Positions 1 to 12,017 of a stretch of 64,000 nt of DNA are shown here, piece by piece (within the stretch, counting starts at the first letter, position 1; each line of letters begins with the position of its first letter). The position numbers and the translations under genes are program-made. The notes beneath the pieces are model-generated. The model was not told where the DNA came from. It worked only from the letters and a program-made list of their open reading frames with translations, and ran no database searches. The stretch is taken from contig NC_034414.1 of NCBI RefSeq assembly GCF_002078875.1, positions 33,444,608-33,508,607 of the forward strand. Reading direction: 5' to 3'. This DNA is from Numida meleagris. Lineage: Eukaryota > Chordata > Aves > Galliformes > Numididae.

Positions 1-362
1 AACACAAAAACAGCGGCACCAATCTGAGGAGGAACAACTAATTTTACTAAATATATCAAAAGGAGGCTAGTAGAATTATAATAGAGAGTTTACAGGCTGA
101 AAATCTTACACAGTAAACTGCAGGAGGACCATGTGCTTTCTCCGCCAGGCAGGAAGGAACAGACCCCGCGTCTCCCACGCGGCTTCACCCCCTCCCCTCC
201 AAGGCAAAGACCCCTGGGGAGTGCACCTCCTCCCCTCCCCCTCAGAGGGCCACACCAAAAAAGGTAGTTTGCAGTAACCAGGGAATTAACTCTTTAACTG
301 CCCGTACCTTACATGATGTAATGATGTGGAATACCGACAACAAAAATCACAAAACCATAACA
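1..362 (-). mobile_element. Solo-type retroviral LTR, cut by window start
   Basis: The right-hand part matches the LTR at 51055-51583: both carry 'ACATGATGT(A/T)ATGATGTGGA' followed by 'ATCACAAAACCAT(A/G)ACA', and both have 'AATCTGAGGAG' near the other end. Read on the minus strand the element begins TGTTATGGTTTTGTG, so 362 is the 5' (U3) end and the 3' end lies outside the window. The middle (about 180-250) is C-rich and differs from the 51-kb copy. No retroviral coding sequence is visible beside it, but the truncated side cannot be judged. The superfamily was not assigned. Confidence 0.75.
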
Positions 363-581
363 ATTATGTAGAAATAATAGGATAAAAACAAAAACAACAA
401 AGGCTGTTCTTTTCTGCTGAACAGTTAATTTTTTCATATAAAACCAGTAAATACTCATAGAGTCTCTAAGACCTTAAAAGTGTTATTCCTTTTCTACTGT
501 CTTTATCTTGCACTCTTTTGTTTTCAATGAGAAATCACCTTTTCAGATAGTCTAAACTGGGCATAATCTCAGAATAACCTT
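363..581. other. Unassigned AT-rich spacer
   Basis: Nothing recognisable lies between the LTR and the tandem repeat. Confidence 0.5.
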
Positions 582-666
582 GCCTCGCCTCGCCTCGCCT
601 CGCCTCGCCTCGCCTCGCCTCGCCTCGCCTCGCCTCGCCTCGCCTCGCCTCGCCTCGCCTCGCCTC
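582..666. repeat. (GCCTC)n tandem repeat, 17 units
   Basis: Seventeen essentially perfect copies of a 5-bp unit (GCCTC on plus, GAGGC on minus). The tract is uniform enough to be length-polymorphic. It creates two artefactual minus-strand reading frames of Arg-Gly-Glu-Ala repeats, which are not genes. Confidence 0.95.
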
Positions 667-720
667 CTCTCCCCTTCCCTTCCCTCCCGTTCCCTCCCCT
701 CCTCTCCCCTCCCCTCCCCT
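667..720. repeat. Polypyrimidine tract, G-quadruplex-prone on minus strand
   Basis: An almost pure C/T stretch abuts the GCCTC array. The minus strand reads as many runs of three or four G separated by single A or short A/G spacers, which is the classic pattern for G-quadruplex formation; the plus strand could form the matching i-motif or triplex. Confidence 0.85.
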
Positions 721-1534
721 TTTTGGAGAAGGCAGTGTGGAAGTATAGATCACTGAATGTTTTATAAGCCCATAACAAACCCTTAATTACATGGAATGAA
801 TGTAAATAAGACTAAGAAGCAGCTGAATGGTGTGAAAATCTAAATACAATTTTTGGAAGCATAATAAAGCCATACAGTATGAAAATCAAAATAGCATTTG
901 GAAAAAAAGTGCTGACATCAGCCATCAGCCGCACGGATATTTTTAGAAAATCTTTGCAAAATATGACTGGACTTTATTGTCCATATAAGTGGACTATAAC
1001 TCTGAATGGAATATAACTGAATTTTGAAAACACAGCCATATTAGAATATTCTTGTGCACTATTATTTCTACAGTTGTCTCCCCTCTCCTCTCCCAAATGG
1101 TTGCCCAGTTTACACTTATGCAGCCATTACACTGTTTTTCTAAATGTATTCATTTTATGTAACAGAACTAAAAATTTCTAGGTGGAGATGAGCATGGCCC
1201 TCAATTTTAAAAGGCAGAATAGCATTGGTTTTTGAAAAGATGTCCAAACTTTTTTGTGTTATCTTTAATACACTGTCATTGATTCAAAAGCAAGAATATT
1301 CTGCAAGAATAACATTTTCTTTTTATGTATATACTTACTGAAAGCTCAGTACAGAAGTAACTCAATTAAAACTTTTATCATACACTTCCTAAGTAGTGAG
1401 TTCAGTTAATTATATTATAATTACTCTTTATTATTCTGTCCTCCTTTTAGGAGGCCTACATGTTTGTGGCCTACATAGAGGATGGGCATTTTCTGAAATA
1501 CCCAAGTATTACCACATTTTACAGAACCGTCAGT
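721..1534. other. Unassigned AT-rich sequence
   Basis: Roughly 800 bp of unique-looking AT-rich DNA. I see no exon-like stretch, repeat family or structured element. Confidence 0.5.
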
Positions 1535-1752
1535 GTAATTCAGTGTAATTCAGTGACACACCTTTGCTTCATATGCACTTCTATGCCAGATGCCATTTTG
1601 TCAGACTACCCCCCTGCTGCCATCTGTTACACGGGAGCAAAATGTAACAGAATATTGGCAGGAAGGTTCAACTTCTACTGCTATACCACCAACATTCGCC
1701 TCTGTTGTCATGGGTCAACAGAATCAAACAGAAGGCTTTTACTTCAGTTAGC
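1535..1752 (-). mobile_element. Mariner (Galluhop-like) fragment
   Basis: It matches the other mariner copies in reverse orientation: 'TTCAGTGACACACCTTTGC', 'GCCAGATGCCATTTTGTCAG' and 'ATGTAACAGAATATTGGCAG' line up with 43660-43760 and with the complement of 12500-12640. The right end ('AGAAGGCTTTTACTTC') is a decayed terminal inverted repeat. The left half is missing, so this is a truncated remnant. A short direct duplication ('CAGTGTAATT' twice) sits at the broken edge. Confidence 0.75.
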
Positions 1753-1909
1753 CTTGTAGCTGTTATACCTTGAGATTAAAAATAAAACTGAATCAAAGAG
1801 ATGAAAAAATAAGTTTGATAGCTAGGCCAATTTTGTTATGCCTGAAATCAAATGAATAAACCTGTCGAAAGCTAAGCTTTAACCAGCACGGATACTTGTT
1901 GTTCAACAG

Positions 1910-1963
1910 TATGAAGAGGCATTATCACTCTATGAAGAAATCTGTCCAGTATTTGGCATTAAT
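1910..1963 (+). other. Candidate 54-nt exon (weak)
   Basis: An acceptor-like 'TTGTTGTTCAACAG' precedes a 54-nt stretch open in frame 1 (YEEALSLYEEICPVFGIN), followed by the donor GTGAGT. Phase is 0 at both ends. The peptide has a TPR-like helical pattern, but that is only an impression. No partner exon was found on the plus strand, so chance is a serious alternative. Confidence 0.2.
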
Positions 1964-2153
1964 GTGAGTGTTGTTGTTGTCGTTTCATTTATCTATTTAG
2001 TAAAAGTGAAACCTAAAATTCACTCACTGGGACTAATGACTACCTAGTGGTTTCTAAGGATCTGTCTTTCTCAGCAAAACAGTACAAAATTGTGAAAATA
2101 TCCAGTTCAGAGTGAACAAATGTGTCTACTCATCTTAAGAAACGGCAATCCTT

Positions 2154-2195
2154 GTAGAAATAATTGTAGAAATAATTACTGTATAATTATTTCTA
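2154..2195. repeat. 12-bp tandem duplication with perfect hairpin
   Basis: GTAGAAATAATT occurs twice in tandem (2154-2177). The second copy is part of a perfect 12-bp inverted repeat (2167-2178 against 2184-2195) around a 5-nt CTGTA loop. Confidence 0.9.
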
Positions 2196-4769
2196 ATTCT
2201 AATAGGTGGGGTAAAAGTATGCTAAACTAGTGTAACATTAACAGGCTTAGTTTAGAGCAACATGTCAATCAATGTAAATGTGGGAATTCAAATCTGACTC
2301 AAGGACAAGTAGCTATTCATGAGGGTTCTATTATGGCCTTAGAGCCTGGCTTCATTCCACTGATAATTAGAACCTATCTGCAATGGAAGCCATGATTTGT
2401 TCTGTTTCATATTCTGTCCATATTCTGTCCAGAAAGGTAGCTGTGGGTACTTTGCAAAATCAAATAAAGTGATACATTTCTCAAACATTTGTTGAGTATA
2501 TTGTTGATTTAGGCAGTTTATAGTTTATTAAAATTATTTATAAATGGTTGTTGCTTCTGCTACTCAAGATGCTTTGAATTGCTCCATTTTAATCTTAACC
2601 TGAAATGTTTGAAGATGTATTTGTGTATGTACATATATGCACAAAAACACAAATACATATTTTGCCCTTCAGTGAACAGAAAAATGAAGAAAATATTTAA
2701 AAAGTGAAAAGTGTTCTTAGGAAAGAAAAAACCACTAAAAATAAGAGCAATGTTAAGAAATATATCTGTCACATGCATTTACTTCATTTCTTTCTCTGGT
2801 TGTATACTAATGAACATTTACAGAGAATAAAAGCCTGAATTTTAATATATTCACCAAAGCTCCCCAGCAAGCACAAAATTGTAAATCCATCCGATCACAA
2901 ATATGTTGAACTCTAAATGTCCAAGAGCACATCCAATACCTATGAAAATTGCCCATTTATAGAAAATGCATTTAAATTTTCTTTGTCCAGGCTGTGGAAA
3001 TGGTAGCTTAAGGAGCATAATTATGTTAAAATGATTCAAGAAGGCTAACAGTCTTTCATGAAGCCTAATCAGTACGTGGGCTGTATCTATGGGCATAGAA
3101 TGGTCATGAGCAATCTACCGAACTGCAGACCTCAATTATCATCATCTTTGTCTTGTTGCTGAAGTACATGCAGTACTGCTGGGTCAAAGTTTATGCAATC
3201 TGGATTCCAGTGTAAGTAACCATTTCTGAGGACATTCAAATACCATTTATATTGTCTTTTCACCTCCTTTCATACAATTCTCCATTTTGATATTTAAGCA
3301 ATACAAAAGATCTTGCCACAGGATGATCTGATCCAACACCCTTCACTACTATTTTTGCTAGTTCTATTGCTAGTTTATGACCTGCCAAGCATTTTTTTTC
3401 ATTTGTGATCTGCAGTATTAGGTCAAAAGAAATACTCAGTTATTCAGTTGTCTTAGAGACGTGGTTGCTTTATGAACTTTTGGAGGGGCAAATCCATTTT
3501 AGAAGAATGACTTATTTTCCTCAGTTTTGTAAAATTACAGCCCTGAATTGTATTATTAGGCTTTGTAGATATGTATTATACAATGTACATTATTCAATTT
3601 TTCATCTTGAATTGATCTTTTTCAACCCCCTCAATGTTTTTCTATCCCAGTGTACATTTGATATTGTTGCTTGACAAGTTACGTGACGCTTTCCTGACAA
3701 CTTGTTTTTATTTCCATAGGATGCAATCTCAAAATGAATATATTATCCTTTTTCAAAAAGAATTTTAACCAAAAAGATATTCTACACACTTTCTTTGGAC
3801 TTACTATTTCATTTAAAGAATACTGTTCTGCCACACTTCTCACTACATTCGTCCTCTTTTTCTTTGCTTTTCAGCATCATTTCTAGTTGTGTGAACTACA
3901 TACAGCTCCAATCTTCCTTATTTCCATATTTCTACTTCACAGTATTCATTTTCACATCCTACACCGTAAATTCAAATTTCTCACTTCTTTGGTCAAGCTC
4001 TTGATATTTATGGTACAAGTATTTACAACGATTCTCATAGATTGCACTCCTATGTATTAGGGATAGTTAGAATTGCATTTCTGACCACTGTTCTTATCAG
4101 TACTAGTACTTCTTCTGTTCTTAGTATCCTTCCTTCTTATCTTCTTGTACTTTATTAGCAGTTGCTATTCTTATGTTTACCTCCCTCTGTGTATTATTTA
4201 GAATAGGAATAATTATTTCTAATAGGAATAATTTCAGTCTCCTTCCCAGTTCATTCTTTTGCCTTACAATTCCTCTTCTCAGCTGCACTATCCTTAGTTT
4301 CAAAGAGGCAAAATGCCAACTGCATTTTACACATGTGAATTCCTTGCATTACCTTATTCCCTTCTTGCCTAAAGGATCAGGAGAATACAACTGAAAATCA
4401 TGCTCTTGAGATATTTCTAAATAAATTAATAAGATTGTCAAGAAAAATATTTTTCAAAAAGTATTTTTTTTTACACTTAACTAGCTCTCACAGATGATTA
4501 GTTGCAATTTACTAAAATAAAAAGTCTCTGAACACTTACTACATTCCATTCAGATGAACCATTCAACTTGGTTAAAAAAAAGGTTTGAATCAATGCAAAA
4601 CATTGTACAGTAACAACAACAACAACAAAAGTAAGTGTCTATGTTTTTTCCCCTATCATTTTTAATCAGGAAACTGAATTTGTGTCTATGGTAGGGCTTT
4701 TTAGCTGGTCACAGCAGGACATGGTCTAACACTGTACCAAACCTAAATATACAAAGCCTTATGTTTTTG

Positions 4770-4786
4770 TGTGTGTGTGTGTGTGT
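4770..4786. repeat. (TG)n microsatellite
   Basis: Uninterrupted TG dinucleotides flanked by T runs. Confidence 0.9.
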
Positions 4787-5407
4787 TTTTCCCTATGACC
4801 TTAAAAAAAAAAAGATTTATATAAAAAACAACAACAACAACAACCACAAAAAAAAAGAAAACAGCCAAACAAAAAGGAAATAGTATAAAAGAGAGGAGGA
4901 GTAGGGTAGGGAAAAAGAGGAACTGAAAAGTAGCTCAGAACATCTATAAAAATCATTGTGCTTTTAAATATTGCCAAATATTTGAGAAGATATTTAAGTT
5001 GTTCAAACTAGATGAAAAACAATGAAACAAATAACAACAACAAAAGCCACAAAAATACCTAGAATAATTAAAAAAAACTAAAAACTGGAGAAAATTTTAA
5101 ACTGAAGAAATACAGAATTTTCAAAAAATTTTAAACTCAAAGACACAGAAAGCAAATTAGGCTTTAAATCAGAATTCTGCTTTCATGTTATTGTAAGTCT
5201 GATGCCCTGCATTATTAGAGGTTAAAGAAAATCTAAAATCGTGAAATCAGAGTTAAAGTACTCATAAGCAGATTCATAAACATACACTCTATAAGTTCTT
5301 CATCCTGTGAAGATGTCTAGAATTCTCATTCTCAATGATTTGCTGATCATGTTACAGCAGTTTTTTTCTCATCTGCCAAAGCCTTTTTTTGCCATTTCCT
5401 TCATTTA

Positions 5408-5945
5408 GCTGGAATGGAGTTAACTTTCTTCATAGAAGTCTGTACAGTGTTGTGTTTTGGACTTGTGCCTAAAATAGTTTTAACAACACACCAGCATCTT
5501 GGCTATTGCTGAACAGTGCCTGCACAGCATTGAGGCTTTCTCTTTCTACTGCTCTGTCCCTTCTCAGCTAGTAGGTTGCTGGTGGGCAAGAATCTGGAGG
5601 GGATACACCTAAGGCATATGGTCTGACTGGCCAAAGGGATAATCCTTACCATAACACACCATGCTCAGTAAAGAAAACTGGGCTAGGGGGAGAAGTGAGT
5701 AGGGTTTTATCTTCCAAGGTGTCTATTGGTCAGAGGCTGACTGGGCATTGTTTTACTTGTGAGAGTCTCTTAGTGATTTCCTTTGCATCGCTTGCTTTCA
5801 TTTTGTTCTCTTCCCTTCCACTTATCAAGCTGTCTTTATCTCCATCCATGAGTTTTCTTTCTGTTCTCTCCCTCAGCCTTCTACAGGGGTGAGAGCTTAA
5901 GTGCAGGTGTGTGTGCTTAGTTGGTGGCTGCAGTAAATCCAGCAC
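5408..5945 (+). mobile_element. Degenerate avian retroviral LTR-like element
   Basis: The layout follows a common avian endogenous-retrovirus LTR. It opens with 'GCTGGAATGGAGTTAACTTT', has a run resembling the promoter block near 5660-5690, then 'AAGCTGTCTTTATCTC' and '(C)ATGAGTTTTCT' in the R/U5 part, and ends 'GTAAATCCAGCACA'. This is recognition from memory of the family, not an alignment. The element is clearly old; the TATA and poly(A) signals are decayed and I could not define a target duplication, so both ends are approximate. Confidence 0.55.
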
Positions 5946-6040
5946 ACCTATAAATGAATAAAGACTTTATCTCACTATTAAATTTAGGTGCAGGTGGAAA
6001 ATTGATAGGGGAGGGGAGCTATTGTATTGCTGGTATGGAG

Positions 6041-6385
6041 TGTCGGCACTTAGTCCAGTTAGAGAATTCTCTCAGTCATTGTAGCATCAGAATAATAAGC
6101 ACTACTTTATTGTGTTCAACATACATCTTATATATCCTCCACTCGCAAGCAGTAAATCCACTCACAGTTAATTGGCTTCAAGTTCTTCCAAAAAACATTG
6201 ATAAGAGACAAAGTATTCCTTAACTGTCCCAGATGTGACAAGATTAACTGTGCATGCCAAAGGAGCATCCTGTTTACTCTTTAGCCCTGTCTGCTATCTT
6301 ACTTACTTTACAGACTCCCAAGGCCTCATAACGATAAGGTCTATCACAGTCTGTTGAGCTCCTTGGTGTTACATCTCCCCCCACA
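6041..6385 (-). mobile_element. Solo LTR, compact family, copy 1
   Basis: A 345-bp element bounded by TG...CA and flanked by a perfect 5-bp duplication TGGAG (6036-6040 and 6386-6390). In the minus orientation it has a TATA-like ATATATAAG (about 6128-6136) and AATAAA about 17 bp downstream (6106-6111), so the R region is very short. A second copy at 46602-46947 aligns along its whole length. No internal retroviral sequence remains, which indicates LTR-LTR recombination. Confidence 0.9.
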
Positions 6386-8622
6386 TGGAGTGTGTACTTG
6401 TGTATGAGCGCATGCTGAAGCTGATGGTGTTAATTATTTCATAAGTTATAATTTATATTTTTCACAGCTTTACTCCTTGTATTGCTATTGTTTTTTCAAA
6501 TTGATTCATTTTTCATTCATATTTTTAAGGAAATCCTGATATGAATATTAGATAACCATGCTACTCTGTGGAATATGCAAATGTATATTGAAGGAGATTT
6601 CTCACCAGTCAAGTCTTGTACCTCTAACAATAGTAATTATTTGACCTGTTAGAAAATTAAAGTGTCTGTTATTTAATGAAAGGCATGCTTCATACTTGCT
6701 GTCTTTTTCCTTGTATAATTTTACATTTTTTCTCTGTGTACTGAAATATAATACTTATCAATGTATATAGGACACTTAATCTGCACTGAAAAGGAGCTGA
6801 ATGCAGGGAGAAGGAAAAGTTTGATGTAAATTAGATCTTAGACTATGGCCTATGGGCAAAACCATAACTGTGAATTTTCTATGAAGAGAATACTGTGGCT
6901 CAACTCTCCTTTCTAATGTGCCCTTCACAAAAGATGATATAACCTAAATACATTCATTGGAAATGTAAAACAAAGATTCATGAATGCAGGTTAAATTAAA
7001 ATTTAGCCCTTAAAATGTGCAGTCAATATGAATATTCTTGCATCTGGGAAAGTGCTTTATCAAAATGTTGATGTTCTTAGCTGACCATAGCATAGAGCTG
7101 AAAATCTCTGTCAGCATCTCAGGATCGCCTTTTCTTGTTCTCAGGTTGTAATTCTTCACTCTGTACTGTGGGAGTCAAGGACAACAGAAGACTAATGATT
7201 TTTTTTTCAATACCATATTCAGCTGTATTACTAAATGATACTTAGACAGGAGGTTATATTTTATTTAAAGAATAGGATGGAAAAAAATATTTCAGTTGTT
7301 TAATTTTGTACACATTTATTCAAATATGCCATGAATTAAAGCCTGATTTTTAACTGAAGAATATAAGATATCAGAAGAGACTCTTTTGACAACAGAAGAT
7401 GAGCTGGAAAGAGGATGAAAAATTTACTATTCTGCAGATTTGTGTATTAGCAAATCAAGCATGCATGATTCAGTTTACTGAAGGCGTAGCTACTCCAAGA
7501 TCCTCAAAAAAACTTCAGAGAATTTCAGGCATCTAAAGATGCCCTTGTTTTCCAAGAGGAGAAGGAGTTCCTAATCAAACTTTCACGTTAACAGCATGGG
7601 TCTCTCAGGGCAACTTTAGTTTATAGACCTGCTCTGATAGTAGATTCCTAAATCAGAACTTGCACATAGAGGAAGAACACCATAAAGGATCGTATATACT
7701 TGCCTGACAATAGGGAAAAAGCATGTGTTTATCATACAGTTGTGCATTATGGTGTCCACACATTCACATTCACTGTATTCAAGAATATATCACGTAATAA
7801 GGGGAAAGAGGTACTTCTTTCCTTGTCTTTTCACATCTTTGTCCCTTTGCATAATTCCTCCTTTTGAGAGTCTACCTTTTTCCTATTTGTTTAAGTATAT
7901 GGCAAGACTGAAAAAAACCTCCTGTTTTCTGACTGTAGGCTTGGACAATGCCAAGGCATGTCGAAGAACAGACTAAATCTTCCCTTCTCTCTCATTGTGC
8001 TTTCAGTGTGAGGGAATGGCTGAAGAGCCACAGACAACTTGATAAATCCTCTGATTTGGACCATGGACTGGTGATACAGGTATAAAGACACTCTGTAACT
8101 GTGTGCGTCACAAAAAGCTGTTGTACAACTCACACATGGTGCCTTTGAATGTGAGGTTTTGATCAACAGAGGAATAAATGTCTGGTATTTCTCACAGTGA
8201 TGTGTGGGATGTCTAGAAAGACAAACTTCAATATATTGATTGAAAATAATTTTATATTTATTTTGTCTTTTTTTCTCCAATGTTAAGAGAAAATAGCTAC
8301 TCAAAATGAAAATATCAAAATTGTTTGATGAGTTGTTCTTATGGCCAAATTTAAAAATATAATCCATACATAGAAATAATTTTGGTGATTATACAGTCCA
8401 TCGTTATACGCTGCATATGAACATCAGTAGTTGCATAGTGACGTTTCAAATCAGAATATTAAATATATACACAGAACACAAACATCAATGTTTCAGTTTT
8501 TAAATGGAGCAAAGAGTTTGTTAAATATAATTTAATACATTAAATACAGTATAAAACTTACATACGTGGCTAAAAAAATCAAGAATTTTTTTCTCAAATT
8601 TAGAAGATTTATGCGTATTAAA

Positions 8623-8661
8623 CTAATCATATTCCCTGTACAGCAGCTTGATGCTCTGTAC
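8623..8661 (-). other. Candidate terminal coding exon (weak)
   Basis: On the minus strand a strong acceptor (TCTGTTTTCTTCTCACAG) is followed by a 39-nt stretch reading VQSIKLLYREYD and then TAG. A different phase gives STEHQAAVQGI and a stop when joined to the stretch at 12018-12097. I do not recognise either peptide. The splice signal is good; coding status is unproven. Confidence 0.2.
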
Positions 8662-8770
8662 CTGTGAGAAGAAAACAGAAACAGATGATTAAAAAACGCT
8701 GGGAAATTTAATTATTACAGTGTTCAGATTTTCCGAAATTTGGGGTCAGAGGAGATAAAACAACCATTTT

Positions 8771-8792
8771 GGGGGGGGCAGGGGAAAGGGGG
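8771..8792 (+). repeat. G-run with quadruplex potential
   Basis: Runs of eight, four and five G separated by CA and AAA; the eight-G run can supply two of the four tracts needed for a quadruplex. Confidence 0.8.
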
Positions 8793-9373
8793 CAAGCTAT
8801 AGACATGGTTGCATTCTGACTTCATTTTGATTGCCATACTTTATCCATGTCTCTGAGCTGAAAACTTTCTGAATGAGATGGTTTCAAGATATTGAATGCA
8901 CTTGAGACAGGACAACAAGGGCTGGACTTCAGACTATACATCATCCTGATTTTTTTATTGTGGTGCTGTCTCAGCTGCACTCAAAATCTTGTGTACAACA
9001 TGTCACAGAAATACTAAGACATGGGAAAATTAATAAGCTGATAAAATTTAACAGGTTCCACAGGTGTCCAGTAACAGATGAAAGAAGAAAAACATAGCAC
9101 CTTACTCTATTTTTGTACAGAGTGTTGAGAATCTATGTTGAGGGTGACAGCAAATATTGTTTAACAACCCAGGAAAAAAAAAAACATTTCTTCCTTTCTC
9201 TTTCATATGATTTATAACTGTTTGCTTGTTTCATTATAACTGAGGAAAAAAAAAGGATATTATTTTGAAATTTCCCTATAGACATAAATTAATAAAGGTA
9301 GAATATTTACTCTATGTATGCCGTTATGAAGGAGATGATTTCTCACAGGGAAGATCAGATTCTGATATTTTTG

Positions 9374-9430
9374 GAATAGCTAGGGGATTCAAAAAATTTA
9401 ATTAAACTTGAAAAAAATCCCTAGCTATTC
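9374..9430. repeat. Fold-back inverted repeat
   Basis: GAATAGCTAGGGGATT (9374-9389) is complementary to AATCCCTAGCTATTC (9416-9430) with a single bulged G. The A/T-rich loop contains a further CAA/TTG pairing. The predicted stem is about 15 bp, so this could be a small MITE relic or simply a fold-back. It is too short for a standard miRNA precursor. Confidence 0.7.
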
Positions 9431-10634
9431 AACTACCTGATGCTTAGCTATGGTATTTTTATATTTCCTGCTAATGTACCTTTGCTCTCATAAAAGCACT
9501 TTAGCTGTAAGGACAAATAGCTAAAAAAAATCCTTTTTTTTAATGCACCTTCAATAATCTATACTAGAAAATGTATTATTGTCCTCATGGACTAACCATA
9601 TAGCAGAGTACTGTTACCAGCAAATTCTATGTGTTTATTAAACATTCTCTTTTTGAAATGTAAATGTTATTCATTTTACCGCTGGCACAGGGATTTGCTG
9701 CGATCTATGACGGACCTTTCAGAGGTACCATGAATGATCTATTAATCATCCTCACGATACTCATCTTCTTGAGTTAATGCACATATGAATGACTACAGTC
9801 CTTGTTACTGTGTCAAGTCCTAGAGGCTATTGAACTGTTACACTTCATCCAGACTAATGTATAATTGAGGAAATCGGATTGCAGGAAATGTTTGTATGCA
9901 CCTCAGCCTATTAGAGCAGTAACTATCCAGCATTGAAAGGTATAAAAAGGGCGCTAGATAATTCTCAAGATTAAGGTGCTTCCTCTATTTTTTTTTTTAA
10001 ATCTCATAATAAAGGGGTTACAGTTTTAATAAAGACTTGACAGACACTGCCATTGTTTCCATGCCATTGTAACAACTCAAGTACCCCAGCTCTTGCATGT
10101 AATCCGGCAACAGAAAGAGGCTCTCAGAATATCATGCTTCTGGCATATGTTGCAGGTATTTTAACCTACCAGTTGCTTTTTGACTGGATCTTGTTATCAT
10201 TGTTTGAATTCCTTTACTCTGTCAATTTAAATTTCTCATTGATTTTATATGCTTGTCACCATAATTATTGTTGATAATAATAATAATTAAAGTTCTACCC
10301 CCTCCCCCACCTTTTTTTTTTTTTTGGTAGGAATCATAGGTTTAGAAATTATACAGAAAGAGAAAGTAAAATTGAATTTTCAACCTCTGGATCACATCAC
10401 ATCATCAGTTATTATTACAGGCTGAATAGTTATACAAAGACAGCTTCTTTGTGACATATTTTAATATAGTCACTTTATCAAAGAGACTGATTATGGAGTC
10501 TTATTACACCATTTTTTAAAGATTTATATGTATTTAAAAGTAGATCTGTTATGCAAAAAGATTACACTCCTTATGTCAGGATAAAGTGTGACAAACATAA
10601 ATTCTCTTGTCTTCAGAAAAACCTATTAAACAGA

Positions 10635-10735
10635 TCACAGAAACAGAATATTAGAGGCTGCATAGGACCTCTGCAGACCATCTAGTTCTAGTGCTGCTGC
10701 TCAAGCAGATTTCTAACTCCTTGAAAAACAACAGG
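10635..10735 (-). mobile_element. CR1 3'-end remnant
   Basis: 'CAGAATATTAGAGGCTGCAT' and 'GGACCTCTGCAGACCATCTA' resemble the CR1 3' untranslated end (…rAGGTTGGAAAGGACCTC…CATCTAGTCCA) in reverse. Short and diverged. Confidence 0.45.
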
Positions 10736-12017
10736 AATTCTCCCTATTGCTTAAGTCCTATTCCTTTTGAAAATCTATTTTATTTTTCTTTCGTGAAAAT
10801 AAATTGATGTAATCCATAGTTTATCTCACTACTTTTACTGTTAGTGCAATTAAAAAAAAACCCAGCAACTTAGAAATCAAAGAACAGCCTTATCTAGAGG
10901 AAGAAAAATGCTATTTGGATTAATTATCCAAAGTACTTGCTGAAACAGTTTGAATTTAATATTACAATGTAGTTTTACTTTTATTACTTCACAAGTTTTT
11001 CATAATTGGCAAAGCTGGCAATTGCACAGGATGAAAAGTGTCTCTTCGCAAAGACTCATGAGACAAAGGAAAAGCTCCAAATTAATACATTCTTCATTGA
11101 AATATTTCTGAACAGCTAATTATCCTTAAATTTGTTTTTACGGAGTTTCAGGGAAATCCTTTAATATATTCTGTGACTCACTTTGTTAGTTTTCAGCCTT
11201 CATATTTTAAATTTTTTGATCATACATACTGCAACTTTTATCTTTGAACGTGAATTTCATTTATGTGAACCAACAAAACACTTCTAAGTGAAAAAAATGG
11301 TCAAGTTCCACATTTTCCATGGCAAGAAAGTTTAGTTATAACTTGACTTCACTGGTCACCTTGAATAAAAGGTTGTCACTGTGTGTCAGCAAGGTGAGTC
11401 TAAATATACATGAATTCCACAGCAGAATTTCAATATGAAATCAGAACTACCGAATGATCATATAAAATACTTAGAACAATAAATTTATGAGCAATATAAA
11501 GACTTAGATTTGTTTGCCAAGAATATTCTCCCAGTAGCAATTGCTATAATTCAAAACTGACAGGAGATTGACATGTCTATAGATAACATCAAAAAATTAG
11601 AGATGTAAGTAAATAAAACAAAATTGTTCATATGCATCCCTAAACAGTAGAAAAATTATTCAATTTGTAGTAAAATGCTCTCATCATTTGTGGCAGCAGA
11701 AAGGTTTGGGCTCTACTTAAAAGCAAGCTTATGTAAGCAGAAAGTTTTGATCATAATTGAGATAAGGTGAGTTCAACCTGTGAGAATATTGTGAGAAAAT
11801 AGTAAAGCTAAATTTACAGTAGTATTGAAAAATTAAAATTAGTAACTTCACTAACATATTGGTAGTAGATACAGAGCAATGGAGAGATCTTGGAAATGCT
11901 TAGGAAGGCACAGTCTTTGTTTAGGCAGTACATAAGTGGGAGGTAAATCTCATGTCGTAAGAGAGAGTAGGCATGACGGGAAAAAGTGTGGGAGTACATG
12001 AAGAGTGCCATATTTTG

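Larger units (their letters stand above)
1753..5407. other. Unassigned AT-rich region with microsatellites
   Basis: Mostly unique AT-rich DNA. It contains a short candidate exon (1910-1963), a perfect 12-bp hairpin (2167-2195), (AAC)n tracts near 4612-4627 and 4827-4842, and a (TG)n tract near 4770-4786. An 81-codon minus-strand open frame at 2851-3096 is hydrophobic but matches nothing I know. Confidence 0.5.

Noticed and set aside
535..778. Two minus-strand frames of Arg-Gly-Glu-Ala repeats
   Set aside because: Translation of the GAGGC pentanucleotide array; no coding evidence.
2851..3096. 81-codon hydrophobic minus-strand frame
   Set aside because: Looks membrane-like but matches no known protein and lacks splice partners.
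7891..8367. 158-codon minus-strand frame
   Set aside because: Composition is typical of AT-rich random frames, with no motif and no neighbouring gene structure. It may overlap a 3' untranslated region if the exon candidate at 8623-8661 is real.
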